Both the position numbers and the translations under genes were made by a program. Of a stretch of DNA of 64,000 bases, positions 31,073-40,151 are shown one piece after another (the first letter of the stretch is position 1; every line of letters begins with the position of its first letter). Origin of the DNA: Lachnospiraceae bacterium. Its GTDB lineage: Bacteria > Bacillota > Clostridia > Lachnospirales > Lachnospiraceae. Below the pieces are notes generated by a model. It saw nothing but the letters and a program-made list of their open reading frames with translations, did no database searches and was not told the DNA's origin. The stretch spans positions 288,809-352,808 of the forward strand of contig JAAUZL010000024.1 in NCBI GenBank assembly GCA_014804615.1, written 5' to 3'.

Positions 31073-32929
31073 TTATTTCTGTGACGCCAGATACACCACA
31101 TACCGGGCATTGCCGAAGCTTTCCGCATAGCCATACTCCCACATCATTTGCGAAAGCATCTGCAGCTTCTCATCCGCCGCCATGGCTTCTATATCCACAT
31201 CAAACCAGTTGATCGCCTCACCGTCATCGCTCAGATAGGCCGCAACATCCGCCGAGAGTATCATCACCGGGGGCTCCTCCCCCGCTTGAATCCCCTCTTC
31301 CACCGCCGAAAGATCCCGCCAGTATTCCATCATGCGGTAGGAGTCCAGATCAGGCCATGTCGTAGACAGAGCAGGGGGCATATCCAGCAGATAATGCAGA
31401 CCGGCCAGCTCCCCATAAACGATTGTCTCCCTGCCGCTCAGGCTTTCCTCCTGCATATACAGAGCCAATTCCTCTATAAGCGTTCCATTCTCCAGATTCG
31501 TGTAGACACCCGCCGCCTTCTCCGGTGTCTCTACTTTCATACTGCGCGGTTCTCCCCATATACCGTCCTGAAAAGCAAACTCTTTGTGGAGACCGATACT
31601 CTGCCACAGTACAAACACAGTAAGAAGCACCACCGGCGCGCGCCACAGAAACCGGTCGCTAACTGCATCCGCCGCCGTCCACAGCAGAAAAGGCGCCGCC
31701 AGAAAAAGATTATTAATGATCGGATACAGAGAATTGTTACTGCCAAGAGGCGTTAAAAAAATCTCCAAAAGCACCAGAACCGCCAGTATTTTCTGCTCTG
31801 TGCGCACTTTTTTTCGTACCAGACAGAGCACCGCCGTAAAAATCGTTATCAGCAAAAACAGCACCGTCGGGTAATAAACACTGCCATTCCCATGCTCATA
31901 ATAGCGAAAATGGAACATCCCCTTACCCCAGTAAAAGCGCAGAAGCACCAAAAAGAGCAGGCAGTATATCGCTTTTATAATTACATCTGTTATTTTATTC
32001 TTGTGTTTCACCAGCAAAGCAAGGATTCCCGGTGCCAGACATAGCACCGCAAAAACCAGCCAATACATCCCCCGCAGATAATCACCGAACATGCCCGTCA
32101 GCATGGAGGTCGGTTTATAATCTGCAGCCTGCTCGGTCATGGCAAACATGGTGCGCACCATGTCTGGGTAGGCCGAAAAGCCGTAGCGCACACAGATCGC
32201 TACAAGAGGAATCCCGAAGCCCAGAAGATAACCGAGCATACACCATGAAGTGACCTGCGCAAGCCGCCCCCAGGGAATCTCCGTCTGAGGCTCCACTACA
32301 TCACCCCGGCTTGCCACCGCACCCTGCTGCCTTCTATTCATAAGCACAGTGCCATACCACACCGCCAGAATGAAAGCCGCCTGCACCACGTTGGGCATCC
32401 GCACCGCCACATTGGCGCCCAGACACAGACCCGCCGCCACAAAATACAAGCGTTCAGAAGCCTCCCCCGGCACCGCTGTAAGCCCGCGGTATAGGAGCAG
32501 CATTCCCGCCGTCATCAGAAAATAAGTCAGATAATTATACAAAACCGTAGATGGACACCAACACAGTCCAAGCGCCAGCATCTCACCCACAAACAAAAGC
32601 GGTGCCGGAATCCTTTTTCGCAGCGCCAGATAGACCATAAGTGCTGTCACTGACTGTACAAGCGATGTATAAAAATACATGCCAAGCAGCGTCCCACCGA
32701 AGGGCAGCCGCATCAACAGACTTCCCGCCACGTTGGACAAAAAGGTGGCCACCATCCAGGTCCCTTTCATCTGCCCAAAATACTGAAAATTTGCCAGGGA
32801 GTAGGTGGTGTCCGCCACATTCAAACCTTGATTAACCCCAACCAGCGGATATATCATAATCAAAACCGGAAAAAGACCATTTTCTATGAAGTTTCGGTAT
32901 CTTCCGTAACATTTCGACACACGTTCCAT
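31073..32929 (-). CDS. Polytopic membrane protein, unknown (GT-C-like)
   Basis: 618 aa; many TM; RBS and start lie within the 27-bp repeat. Confidence 0.6.
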   Translation of the reverse strand: MERVSKCYGRYRNFIENGLFPVLIMIYPLVGVNQGLNVADTTYSLANFQYFGQMKGTWMVATFLSNVAGSLLMRLPFGGTLLGMYFYTSLVQSVTALMVYLALRKRIPAPLLFVGEMLALGLCWCPSTVLYNYLTYFLMTAGMLLLYRGLTAVPGEASERLYFVAAGLCLGANVAVRMPNVVQAAFILAVWYGTVLMNRRQQGAVASRGDVVEPQTEIPWGRLAQVTSWCMLGYLLGFGIPLVAICVRYGFSAYPDMVRTMFAMTEQAADYKPTSMLTGMFGDYLRGMYWLVFAVLCLAPGILALLVKHKNKITDVIIKAIYCLLFLVLLRFYWGKGMFHFRYYEHGNGSVYYPTVLFLLITIFTAVLCLVRKKVRTEQKILAVLVLLEIFLTPLGSNNSLYPIINNLFLAAPFLLWTAADAVSDRFLWRAPVVLLTVFVLWQSIGLHKEFAFQDGIWGEPRSMKVETPEKAAGVYTNLENGTLIEELALYMQEESLSGRETIVYGELAGLHYLLDMPPALSTTWPDLDSYRMMEYWRDLSAVEEGIQAGEEPPVMILSADVAAYLSDDGEAINWFDVDIEAMAADEKLQMLSQMMWEYGYAESFGNARYVVYLASQK

Positions 32930-32944
32930 ACGCGGCCTCCGTTT
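32918..32944. repeat. 27-bp direct repeat, copy 1
   Basis: CACACGTTCCATACGCGGCCTCCGTTT, identical to 34221-34247. Confidence 0.95.
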
Positions 32945-33032
32945 TTTCCTAATTTCTTACGAGCCCTGCTAAAGCTATTTCAAAGCTGAAACGGAGCTTT
33001 AGAACCGCTTTAGAGAGTCTACGGCTTGTAGA

Positions 33033-34136
33033 CTATTTTGTATCCGTCATTTTTGCGACCTCGGATTCCAATGTTTCTATTGTAGGAAGACTGCGCTGAT
33101 ATTCTTTGCTGAGAGCGTTGCTTAATTCGTACTCTGCAATACCAATCGGCTGTGAAACTTCTTCCAAAGAATATTCTGCTACCACATTATCCTTATCCTT
33201 GCAAATGAGCAAACCTATAGCCGGATTATCACCATCTCCTGTTAATTGTTTATTTACTGCTGTAACGTAAAAATTTAATTTTCCAATATATTCCGGTTCA
33301 AATCTTTTTGTTTTAAGCTCTATGACAACATAACAGTGCAGCTTAATATGATAAAACAACAAATCAATATAAAATTCACGCTCCCCGACCTGTAAATGAA
33401 CCTGCCGCCCCACATAGGAAAAACCCGTTCCCAGTTCCAGCAAAAACTGCGTAATCTGATTTACCAGAGCATCTTCCAATTCTTTTTCATCATAGTCATC
33501 CCGCATCGTTAAAAAATCGAAACTATATGGATCTTTTAATGTCTGTATTGCCAAATCTGAGGCGTTGGCAGGAAGTTTATCCTTAAAATTCGTAATGGCT
33601 TTTCCCTTACGCTCATATAATCCGCTTTCAATCTGATGTTCCAATACATCTCGGCTCCAATTATTTTCCAAGACATACTGTGCATAGAAAATAGCTTCAC
33701 GTACATCTTTACATTTAAAAATAATGCGCTGATTATGCCCCCACGGAATTGTTGTTATCAGCTGAAAAATATCATCAGACCTCAATTCGTCTACAACTTG
33801 TTGACCATTTATAACTTCTGCATAAAAGCGATACCAAAGCCGCATTGTTTTCAGGTTTGTTTCTGAAAATCCTGACATATCAGGAAAGGTCTTTTTCAAG
33901 TCAATGCTCATCTGCCGTAAAAGACCTTCTCCCCACTTTGAATGATTCTGCCGGTTTACAATGTCTGCACCAATGTGCCAATAAAGCTCTAGTAGTTCTC
34001 TATTTACTTTGATAGATGCTTTAATCTGACTGCTTTTAATCTTGTCTTTGATCAAAGCAATCCATTCCCTGTATTCATCAGTCACAATAAATCCTACCTC
34101 TTGCTTTTTCAGGTCTGATTTCATCTTTTCCTCCAT
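33033..34136 (-). CDS. DUF1016/YhcG family PD-(D/E)XK nuclease
   Basis: LLELYWHIGADIVNRQNHSKWGEGLLRQMSIDLKKTFPDMSGFSETNLKTMRLWY; C-terminal FYIDLLFYHIKLHCYVVIELK nuclease core. Confidence 0.93.
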   Translation of the reverse strand: MEEKMKSDLKKQEVGFIVTDEYREWIALIKDKIKSSQIKASIKVNRELLELYWHIGADIVNRQNHSKWGEGLLRQMSIDLKKTFPDMSGFSETNLKTMRLWYRFYAEVINGQQVVDELRSDDIFQLITTIPWGHNQRIIFKCKDVREAIFYAQYVLENNWSRDVLEHQIESGLYERKGKAITNFKDKLPANASDLAIQTLKDPYSFDFLTMRDDYDEKELEDALVNQITQFLLELGTGFSYVGRQVHLQVGEREFYIDLLFYHIKLHCYVVIELKTKRFEPEYIGKLNFYVTAVNKQLTGDGDNPAIGLLICKDKDNVVAEYSLEEVSQPIGIAEYELSNALSKEYQRSLPTIETLESEVAKMTDTK

Positions 34137-34188
34137 AGCATTTATCAGTTCATCATTAAATCATTCATTGTTTTATTCATATCATTAC

Positions 34189-34539
34189 TTATTCTACCAG
34201 AAGGCTAAATACATTTGTGTCACACGTTCCATACGCGGCCTCCGTTTCCATAGATATTGTCCAACTCTCCGCTTCATCATATAAAAAGGAAACCGGAGGA
34301 AGCAAAATAATATAAAATATTATAGCACAAATCTCAATGCACTTTTTACACAGATCCAGACAATTACTTTTTACTATTCTTTGTCCATATGTAAATTGTT
34401 TATCTATCAAAACTGCAGACAGCCTTACTCTTGGTCCATATTTTTCTGTAATGGCAACATCATTTTTCCCGATCCATCCCAATCCGGCATTGAACGCAGC
34501 ATATTTAAATGAAAATGGAGCAGCTAAGATGCCTACCAT
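34189..34539 (-). pseudogene. Truncated QueG-like/4Fe-4S epoxyqueuosine reductase fragment
   Basis: FNAGLGWIGKNDVAITEKYGPRVRLSAVLID...SNCLDLCKKCIEIC resembles a QueG mid-region; N-terminal part and second cluster motif missing. Confidence 0.5.
34221..34247. repeat. 27-bp direct repeat, copy 2
   Basis: Identical to 32918-32944. Confidence 0.95.
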
Positions 34540-36050
34540 TCATCTCTAATTTCATCCAAAACATCTAAAATCTCATTTAAATCAATTAGTTTTTTATCTT
34601 TTAGAAATTGTTCATATAACTGTTCCAATACACAAAAAAGATCCTCTCGTTCGTCAGTTTCAATAAACTGGTCATATTGTCTGTTCAACCGATTAAAGTT
34701 CAGTCCATATTCCTGTACAGCTGCGACAGCTTCCTCTTTGGTATTAGCCTGTTCTAACTGTTTTTTTGTCTTTTTATATTGCCGTATTGTCTTTTTATAT
34801 GCCGCCACGGGAACAAATTCACTGCCGTCCCAATCACGGAAAGGATTCTCTAAATTTTCCTTTAACCAATCATCTGACCGCAGTCTTTTTACTTCCAGAT
34901 AATCCAGTTTTCTTTTCCATGTCTTTTTTACTGCCATTCCCGCCTCCTTGGGAATACTATATAAATCAAGTCCTCTCAGATCCGGTATTCGCTCCAAAAC
35001 CTTCATATCCTCAGCCGAAAACCCAAATAAATCCGAGATTATTAATTCTCTCAAATAAGGCAGTTTCTCTAAGGCTTCCATATTATTTATAATCCCCGGT
35101 TTCCCCCACAGCGAAAGCGAACGCAACTCTGGAAAAAGACAAGGGACTTCCCTCATGTCTAACTCTTTGATTTTAAAAACAAGCAGATTACGCACATCAG
35201 AAAGTCCATAATTACACAAGTCTGCATCTTCCATAGACAAATTCAGACCTATCGTTTTGCCTATTATCTGAAGCTCCGGCTGCAACTTACCTGTTAATTT
35301 CAAATATCTGACGTCATCTGGAAGGTATATTCTTTTCACTCCCGTTCCATCCAGTTCAAAAGAGTGAATCTGTTGTAGATTACGAAAATCCAGTACCTCT
35401 GTCTGAGGTGATGTCCAGCGAAACGAGTGGATAAGTGACGCTCCGGCAATACAATCCAAAATCTCCTGATTCGGTCCCTCTATCTCCACCCTCGTAACAC
35501 ACGGAAATAATTCCACAGAAAAATTGTGTTCCGCTGCCGAATAAAGTTCAGTTGTCAATACAGGTTCTCCTTTACGGAAAGAGCCTTTTGCAAGATTAAC
35601 CCATTCCCCACTGTTAATATATTTCTTGTAATTTTCTTTCTGCTTTGCCTCTCCCTGCCTCCAGTCCATCTCAAACAGATATTCCATTCCGTATCCCCAT
35701 TTATCTCCGCCGTAGACATCACAAGATTTATTGGTAACAGGCGGACATACCCCGCAAAAAATGTAATCACCTGGTATCCTGTCATTAGAAATATACTCCA
35801 TCGCCAATGCATGGTGGTAACGGAATCTTTCCCGATAAAATGGCCTCAGGTCCGGTAATATCTCTTCTTTCGGTGGTTCCGGTTCGAGATAATCCAGCGC
35901 AATATAACATATACTTCCCTTGAGCACCTCTAAAATCTGATAGGCTCCATACTTCCTTAGTTCCTCAACATAAACACCATAGACAGCTCCCACTATCGGT
36001 TTATTGTCCTGCTCCATATCTGCCATCTCCTTTATGGTACATCCTATCAC
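34533..36050 (-). CDS. Unknown protein with leucine-rich-repeat-like C-terminal half
   Basis: 505 aa; repeated LPYLRELIISDL / IPDLRGLDLYS-type segments. Confidence 0.5.
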   Translation of the reverse strand: MIGCTIKEMADMEQDNKPIVGAVYGVYVEELRKYGAYQILEVLKGSICYIALDYLEPEPPKEEILPDLRPFYRERFRYHHALAMEYISNDRIPGDYIFCGVCPPVTNKSCDVYGGDKWGYGMEYLFEMDWRQGEAKQKENYKKYINSGEWVNLAKGSFRKGEPVLTTELYSAAEHNFSVELFPCVTRVEIEGPNQEILDCIAGASLIHSFRWTSPQTEVLDFRNLQQIHSFELDGTGVKRIYLPDDVRYLKLTGKLQPELQIIGKTIGLNLSMEDADLCNYGLSDVRNLLVFKIKELDMREVPCLFPELRSLSLWGKPGIINNMEALEKLPYLRELIISDLFGFSAEDMKVLERIPDLRGLDLYSIPKEAGMAVKKTWKRKLDYLEVKRLRSDDWLKENLENPFRDWDGSEFVPVAAYKKTIRQYKKTKKQLEQANTKEEAVAAVQEYGLNFNRLNRQYDQFIETDEREDLFCVLEQLYEQFLKDKKLIDLNEILDVLDEIRDEW

Positions 36051-36093
36051 ATCGCGCTCTTAATATCAATTTTGCCCCTATATTATTGCAGTC

Positions 36094-37908
36094 TTATTCA
36101 AATTTTCTATCATAAAGCAAGGCAGCGATCAGAACCACAAAACAAGCCCCTGCGTTATGCACCAAAGCACCCGTAGTTGGATTTAAAATCCCCAATACAG
36201 AACAGGTCACCGCTATAAAATTGATACACATAGAAAGCGTAATACTTAATTTGATTGTTTTTACAGTAGCATTTGACAATTCTTTAAGATAAGGGATTTT
36301 GGATATATCATCGCTCATTAGGGCAATATCCGCAGCCTCCACTGCAATGTCGCTTCCCATGCTCCCCATTGCCACACCAACATCAGCTGTTTTGAGCGCG
36401 GGCGCGTCATTTACACCATCGCCTATCATACATACCCTGCTGCCCTGTTCCTGTATTTCAGAGATACTCCGCACTTTTTCTTCCGGCAACAAATCAGCCT
36501 TCACTTTTGTAATTCCTGCCTGCGCTGCAAAATAGGCAGCCGTTTTCGGGTTATCACCTGTCAGCAATACGGTATCTGTGTTCATATTCGACAGCTTTGA
36601 AACCATTTCCCCTGCTTCCGGCCTTAATACATCAGACAATGCAAGAATACCAAAACAGGAATCTTTATCAGCGACGATAATAGACGCCTTTCCCTGAATA
36701 CGCAGTTCTTCCAATTTGTTTTCCACATCTTGCGGTATCATTATGCCGCTTTGCAGAATATATTTTTCATTTCCGAGATACAGTTTCCTGCCGGACACTT
36801 CTGCACAGATGCCTTTCCCGCTCTGCATCTGAAAAGAATCGAACTCCGTAAGTGCCATGCCTTTTTCTTTTGCATAAGCCACAATCGCCTTTCCTAACGG
36901 GTGTTCACTCTTGGCCTCCGCAGAAGCGGCCAAAATCAGCAGCTCGCTTTCACCTATGCTTTTATCAAAAGAAACAATATCACTCACTTCCAGTCTTCCA
37001 TAGGTCAGCGTACCTGTCTTATCAAAAACTATGGTATTCACTTTCCCCATTTTTTCAAGCGCTTCTCCCGATTTAATGATCACGCCATGTTTCGTTGCCT
37101 GCCCTATGGCTGCCATGATAGCAGTTGGTGTGGCAAGCACTAACGCACATGGGCAGAATACAACCAGAACAGTTACAGCCCTCACAATATCCTGTGTTGC
37201 AAACCCTGTAATAATGGCAATCATCATGGCAACAGGTACAAGCCAGCTGGCACATTTATCCGCGATTCTCTGCATTGGCGCCTGCCTGTTCTCAGCATCC
37301 TGCACCATTCGTATCAACTTCTGCAAAGAGCTGTCTTCACCCACTTTTGTTGCCCTGATATCGATAGAGCCAAAACGATTGTTCGTCCCGCAAAAAACAT
37401 CTTCTCCGATGCCTTTATCGACCGGAAGTGATTCACCTGTCATAATGGACTGGTCAACCGAAGTTTCCCCCTGAATGATCATACCATCTACAGGTATTGT
37501 CTCTCCCGGCAGCACCCGAAGAATATCATTTTGAAGAATTTTGTCGGCTGAAATGATTTCCTCTCTGTCATTTGTGATTCGCCGCCCCTGTGTCGGGGCA
37601 AGGCTGATCAGCTTTTTCAGTCCCTTTTTAGCCCTGTCTGTCGTCATATCTTCTAAGATAGCGCCGATTTCCATAATAAAAACCACTTCACCGGCAGCAA
37701 ATAAATCTCCTATGGCAAGCGCAGCGATCATGGCAATGCTTATCAGCAGGGCAGAAGATATTTTACTGATTCCCTTATTATAAATAATCCGCCATACTGC
37801 AAGATACAGTAACGGAATTCCGCAGATCATAACGGTCACCCATGCAGGATCAAAAGGCAATCCATTGCCCGGTAAGACAATGCCCGTTCTTGGAAATACA
37901 AAACTCAT
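36094..37908 (-). CDS. Heavy-metal P1B-type ATPase lacking an N-terminal metal-binding domain
   Basis: CPC motif in VVFCPCALVLATPTA; DKTGTLT; SEHPLGKAI; MIGDGVNDAPAL; likely start MSFVFPRTG. Confidence 0.93.
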   Translation of the reverse strand: MSFVFPRTGIVLPGNGLPFDPAWVTVMICGIPLLYLAVWRIIYNKGISKISSALLISIAMIAALAIGDLFAAGEVVFIMEIGAILEDMTTDRAKKGLKKLISLAPTQGRRITNDREEIISADKILQNDILRVLPGETIPVDGMIIQGETSVDQSIMTGESLPVDKGIGEDVFCGTNNRFGSIDIRATKVGEDSSLQKLIRMVQDAENRQAPMQRIADKCASWLVPVAMMIAIITGFATQDIVRAVTVLVVFCPCALVLATPTAIMAAIGQATKHGVIIKSGEALEKMGKVNTIVFDKTGTLTYGRLEVSDIVSFDKSIGESELLILAASAEAKSEHPLGKAIVAYAKEKGMALTEFDSFQMQSGKGICAEVSGRKLYLGNEKYILQSGIMIPQDVENKLEELRIQGKASIIVADKDSCFGILALSDVLRPEAGEMVSKLSNMNTDTVLLTGDNPKTAAYFAAQAGITKVKADLLPEEKVRSISEIQEQGSRVCMIGDGVNDAPALKTADVGVAMGSMGSDIAVEAADIALMSDDISKIPYLKELSNATVKTIKLSITLSMCINFIAVTCSVLGILNPTTGALVHNAGACFVVLIAALLYDRKFE

Positions 37909-37957
37909 ATTTTGTTTTGTATTTATTGTAACAATTTCAAAAATCAAATCAACAACC

Positions 37958-37990
37958 AAAATGTTCTTTGTGTACGATACTGAACATTTT
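37958..37990. promoter_or_regulatory. Candidate TetR operator: AAAATGTTC-N15-GAACATTTT
   Basis: Perfect 9-bp inverted repeat in the divergent intergenic region. Confidence 0.6.
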
Positions 37991-38012
37991 CCTTAAAATG
38001 TACGGAGATTTT

Positions 38013-38555
38013 ATGGACAGACGACAGCAGAAAACAAGGCAGGCTATTTTTAACGCATTCAGCAGCCTGCTTGAAAAGAAAAGTTTTGGCAACATTACGG
38101 TACAGGAAATCATAGACGAAGCAAACGTGGGAAGAAGTACTTTTTATGCCCATTTTGAAACAAAGGAAAGCCTGTTGGAAACAATGTGTAAGGATATTTT
38201 TCAGCACGTTTTTTCTGATGATTTAAGACAGGAAAACGGTCACGACTTTTCCCATGCCGGACATGATTTTGAAAAGGAAATCACACACATCTTGTACCAT
38301 TTACAGGACAACAGAAAGAACTTAAAAGGACTTCTTTCCTGTGAAAGCGGGGAAATTTTCATGGGATATTTTAAAGAGTATCTGCGGGAAATGTTTTCGG
38401 ATTCAGTGAAAAAGCTGCATTACACATCACCGCCGGAATATGTTCTGCATATGACAGTATGCAGCTTTGCGGAAACACTGCGGTGGTGGATCACGGAGCA
38501 TAATGATTATACACCAGAGCAGATTGCATCATATTTTATGGAATTTATATGCTAG
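38013..38555 (+). CDS. TetR/AcrR family transcriptional regulator
   Basis: RRQQKTRQAIFNAFSSLLEKKSFGNITVQEIIDEANVGRSTFYAHFETKESLL. Confidence 0.93.
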   Translation: MDRRQQKTRQAIFNAFSSLLEKKSFGNITVQEIIDEANVGRSTFYAHFETKESLLETMCKDIFQHVFSDDLRQENGHDFSHAGHDFEKEITHILYHLQDNRKNLKGLLSCESGEIFMGYFKEYLREMFSDSVKKLHYTSPPEYVLHMTVCSFAETLRWWITEHNDYTPEQIASYFMEFIC

Positions 38556-39694
38556 AGATCTGATGATAATTTAGCTGTCACCCGTCCAAACACCCAGGCC
38601 CTCACCGCATCCACCACTGTCCCGATCACATACACGAGCAGAACACATCCGATCAAATGCGGCAGGAAAAGAAAGCTCTTCGCCACCTTCTCTACGCCCA
38701 GCCACTTCATCCATTCATAGCGCACCAAAATATGCTCATGCAAAAGATACACGCCAAAGGTATAAGGAGCCAGTTTCCTCACCATTTCAGCGAAACGTCC
38801 CTCCTTGATCCGCATATTCTTAAACACATAGAAAAGAGATACCGAGCCCGCGAGACAGAGCAGATGATTGTAAGTGTAAAGCATATTTGCATAGTGAACA
38901 AACGTCTCCATTTCACTTCCGAGCGTATTGGACGCCAGCGCCAACAGCCATATCAACAAGGCGGAAAGCGCATAAGCTCCCACCGCATTGGACTTCTTCT
39001 CCAACCAGGAAATACCATACAGCCTGATATAGCCCGCCACCACGAACAGACATAAAAACCACCCGAAATCATAGCCGTACCGATCCGTCGCCAGATACAG
39101 GGGAAGAATCGTCTTTTCCAGCACAAAAAATGTAAGCAGCAATGCTAAGAGTATCTGCAGATCCCTCTTTTTCATCTTTTCTATGCCCGCCGACAAAAAA
39201 GGCGCAAACAGATACATGACAAGATAGGCCGTGGCAAACCAATAATGCTCTGTCCCAAAAGGAAATAGAAAACCAATCCATTTATAAATATCAAGCTCTC
39301 CCCCGGAAACCAAGCCGGCCAAAAGAAGGAAGACCGGAACCAACAGAGAATAAAAAAGAACCTGAGAAAGCAGGGACACCACCCGCCCCGGCTTCCACGC
39401 AGATTCCACAAGAAAATATCCGCTGATAAGAACATAGCAGTTTACCGCCACAATACAAAACGCCTCGATCAGCCATGCCAAAACGCCGACCGGATCATTC
39501 TTTACGACAAAGGGAAATGACGTGGCAACTCCACCCTTCACCAGATAGTGGAGAGAAATGATCATGAGCATCGCCACAATGCGCAGCAACTCGAAATTAG
39601 CCTGTCTCTTGCTTCCCGTTTCCATGCGTTTCCCTTCCTCTGCATCGTCATCCGATGACATACTCCTTTTCAAAAATGCCACAGTCCCTATCAT
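38552..39694 (-). CDS. Acyltransferase 3 family (O-acetyltransferase-like)
   Basis: NFELLRIVAMLMIISLHYLVKGG; ~10 TM; PYTFGVYLLHEHILVR. Confidence 0.88.
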   Translation of the reverse strand: MIGTVAFLKRSMSSDDDAEEGKRMETGSKRQANFELLRIVAMLMIISLHYLVKGGVATSFPFVVKNDPVGVLAWLIEAFCIVAVNCYVLISGYFLVESAWKPGRVVSLLSQVLFYSLLVPVFLLLAGLVSGGELDIYKWIGFLFPFGTEHYWFATAYLVMYLFAPFLSAGIEKMKKRDLQILLALLLTFFVLEKTILPLYLATDRYGYDFGWFLCLFVVAGYIRLYGISWLEKKSNAVGAYALSALLIWLLALASNTLGSEMETFVHYANMLYTYNHLLCLAGSVSLFYVFKNMRIKEGRFAEMVRKLAPYTFGVYLLHEHILVRYEWMKWLGVEKVAKSFLFLPHLIGCVLLVYVIGTVVDAVRAWVFGRVTAKLSSDL

Positions 39695-40137
39695 TAATTG
39701 TCGCCGTCGGACGAGGATTTTTTGAAGATCCAGATCTTGCTGAGCACATAGTTTGCCAGGATCACCAGCACTTGGCAGACAAGCTTGGAAATCTTGTCGT
39801 TGATGGACAACAGATCCACCATCACATACATCAGTACCAGTTCCAGCACCTCCGTGGCGATCCGCGCCCCGATAAAGGAGACAAACTCTTTTACGACAGA
39901 TCCGGTATCCTTATTCTGACTCTTAAATACAAAGGTTCTGTTCGTCCAGTAGGCAAATACCACTGTGAGCACCCAGGACAATACCGTGGCTGCCATATAG
40001 TGCAGCTGCATTGCATCCGCGAACAGAAAATACAGAATATAATTCAAAACAAAGGCAAGGAACCCGAAGATCAGATAATTGATCCCCTCCTCATGCTTTT
40101 TATACAATCCCCAGCCGAAATCCCATAGCTTTTTCAT
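39694..40137 (-). CDS. GtrA family protein
   Basis: 4 TM; NYLIFGFLAFVLNYILYF; WTNRTFVFKSQNK. Confidence 0.9.
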   Translation of the reverse strand: MKKLWDFGWGLYKKHEEGINYLIFGFLAFVLNYILYFLFADAMQLHYMAATVLSWVLTVVFAYWTNRTFVFKSQNKDTGSVVKEFVSFIGARIATEVLELVLMYVMVDLLSINDKISKLVCQVLVILANYVLSKIWIFKKSSSDGDN

Positions 40138-40151
40138 TCTTTTCTCCTCTT

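Noticed and set aside
33017-33033. GTCTAC-GGCTT-GTAGAC hairpin after the DUF1016 gene as a rho-independent terminator
   Set aside because: Short stem without a following U-tract; too weak to call
36094-38555. P-type ATPase + TetR as part of the novel defence system
   Set aside because: Complete metal-transport module with its own regulator; nothing links it to the NurA/HerA quartet
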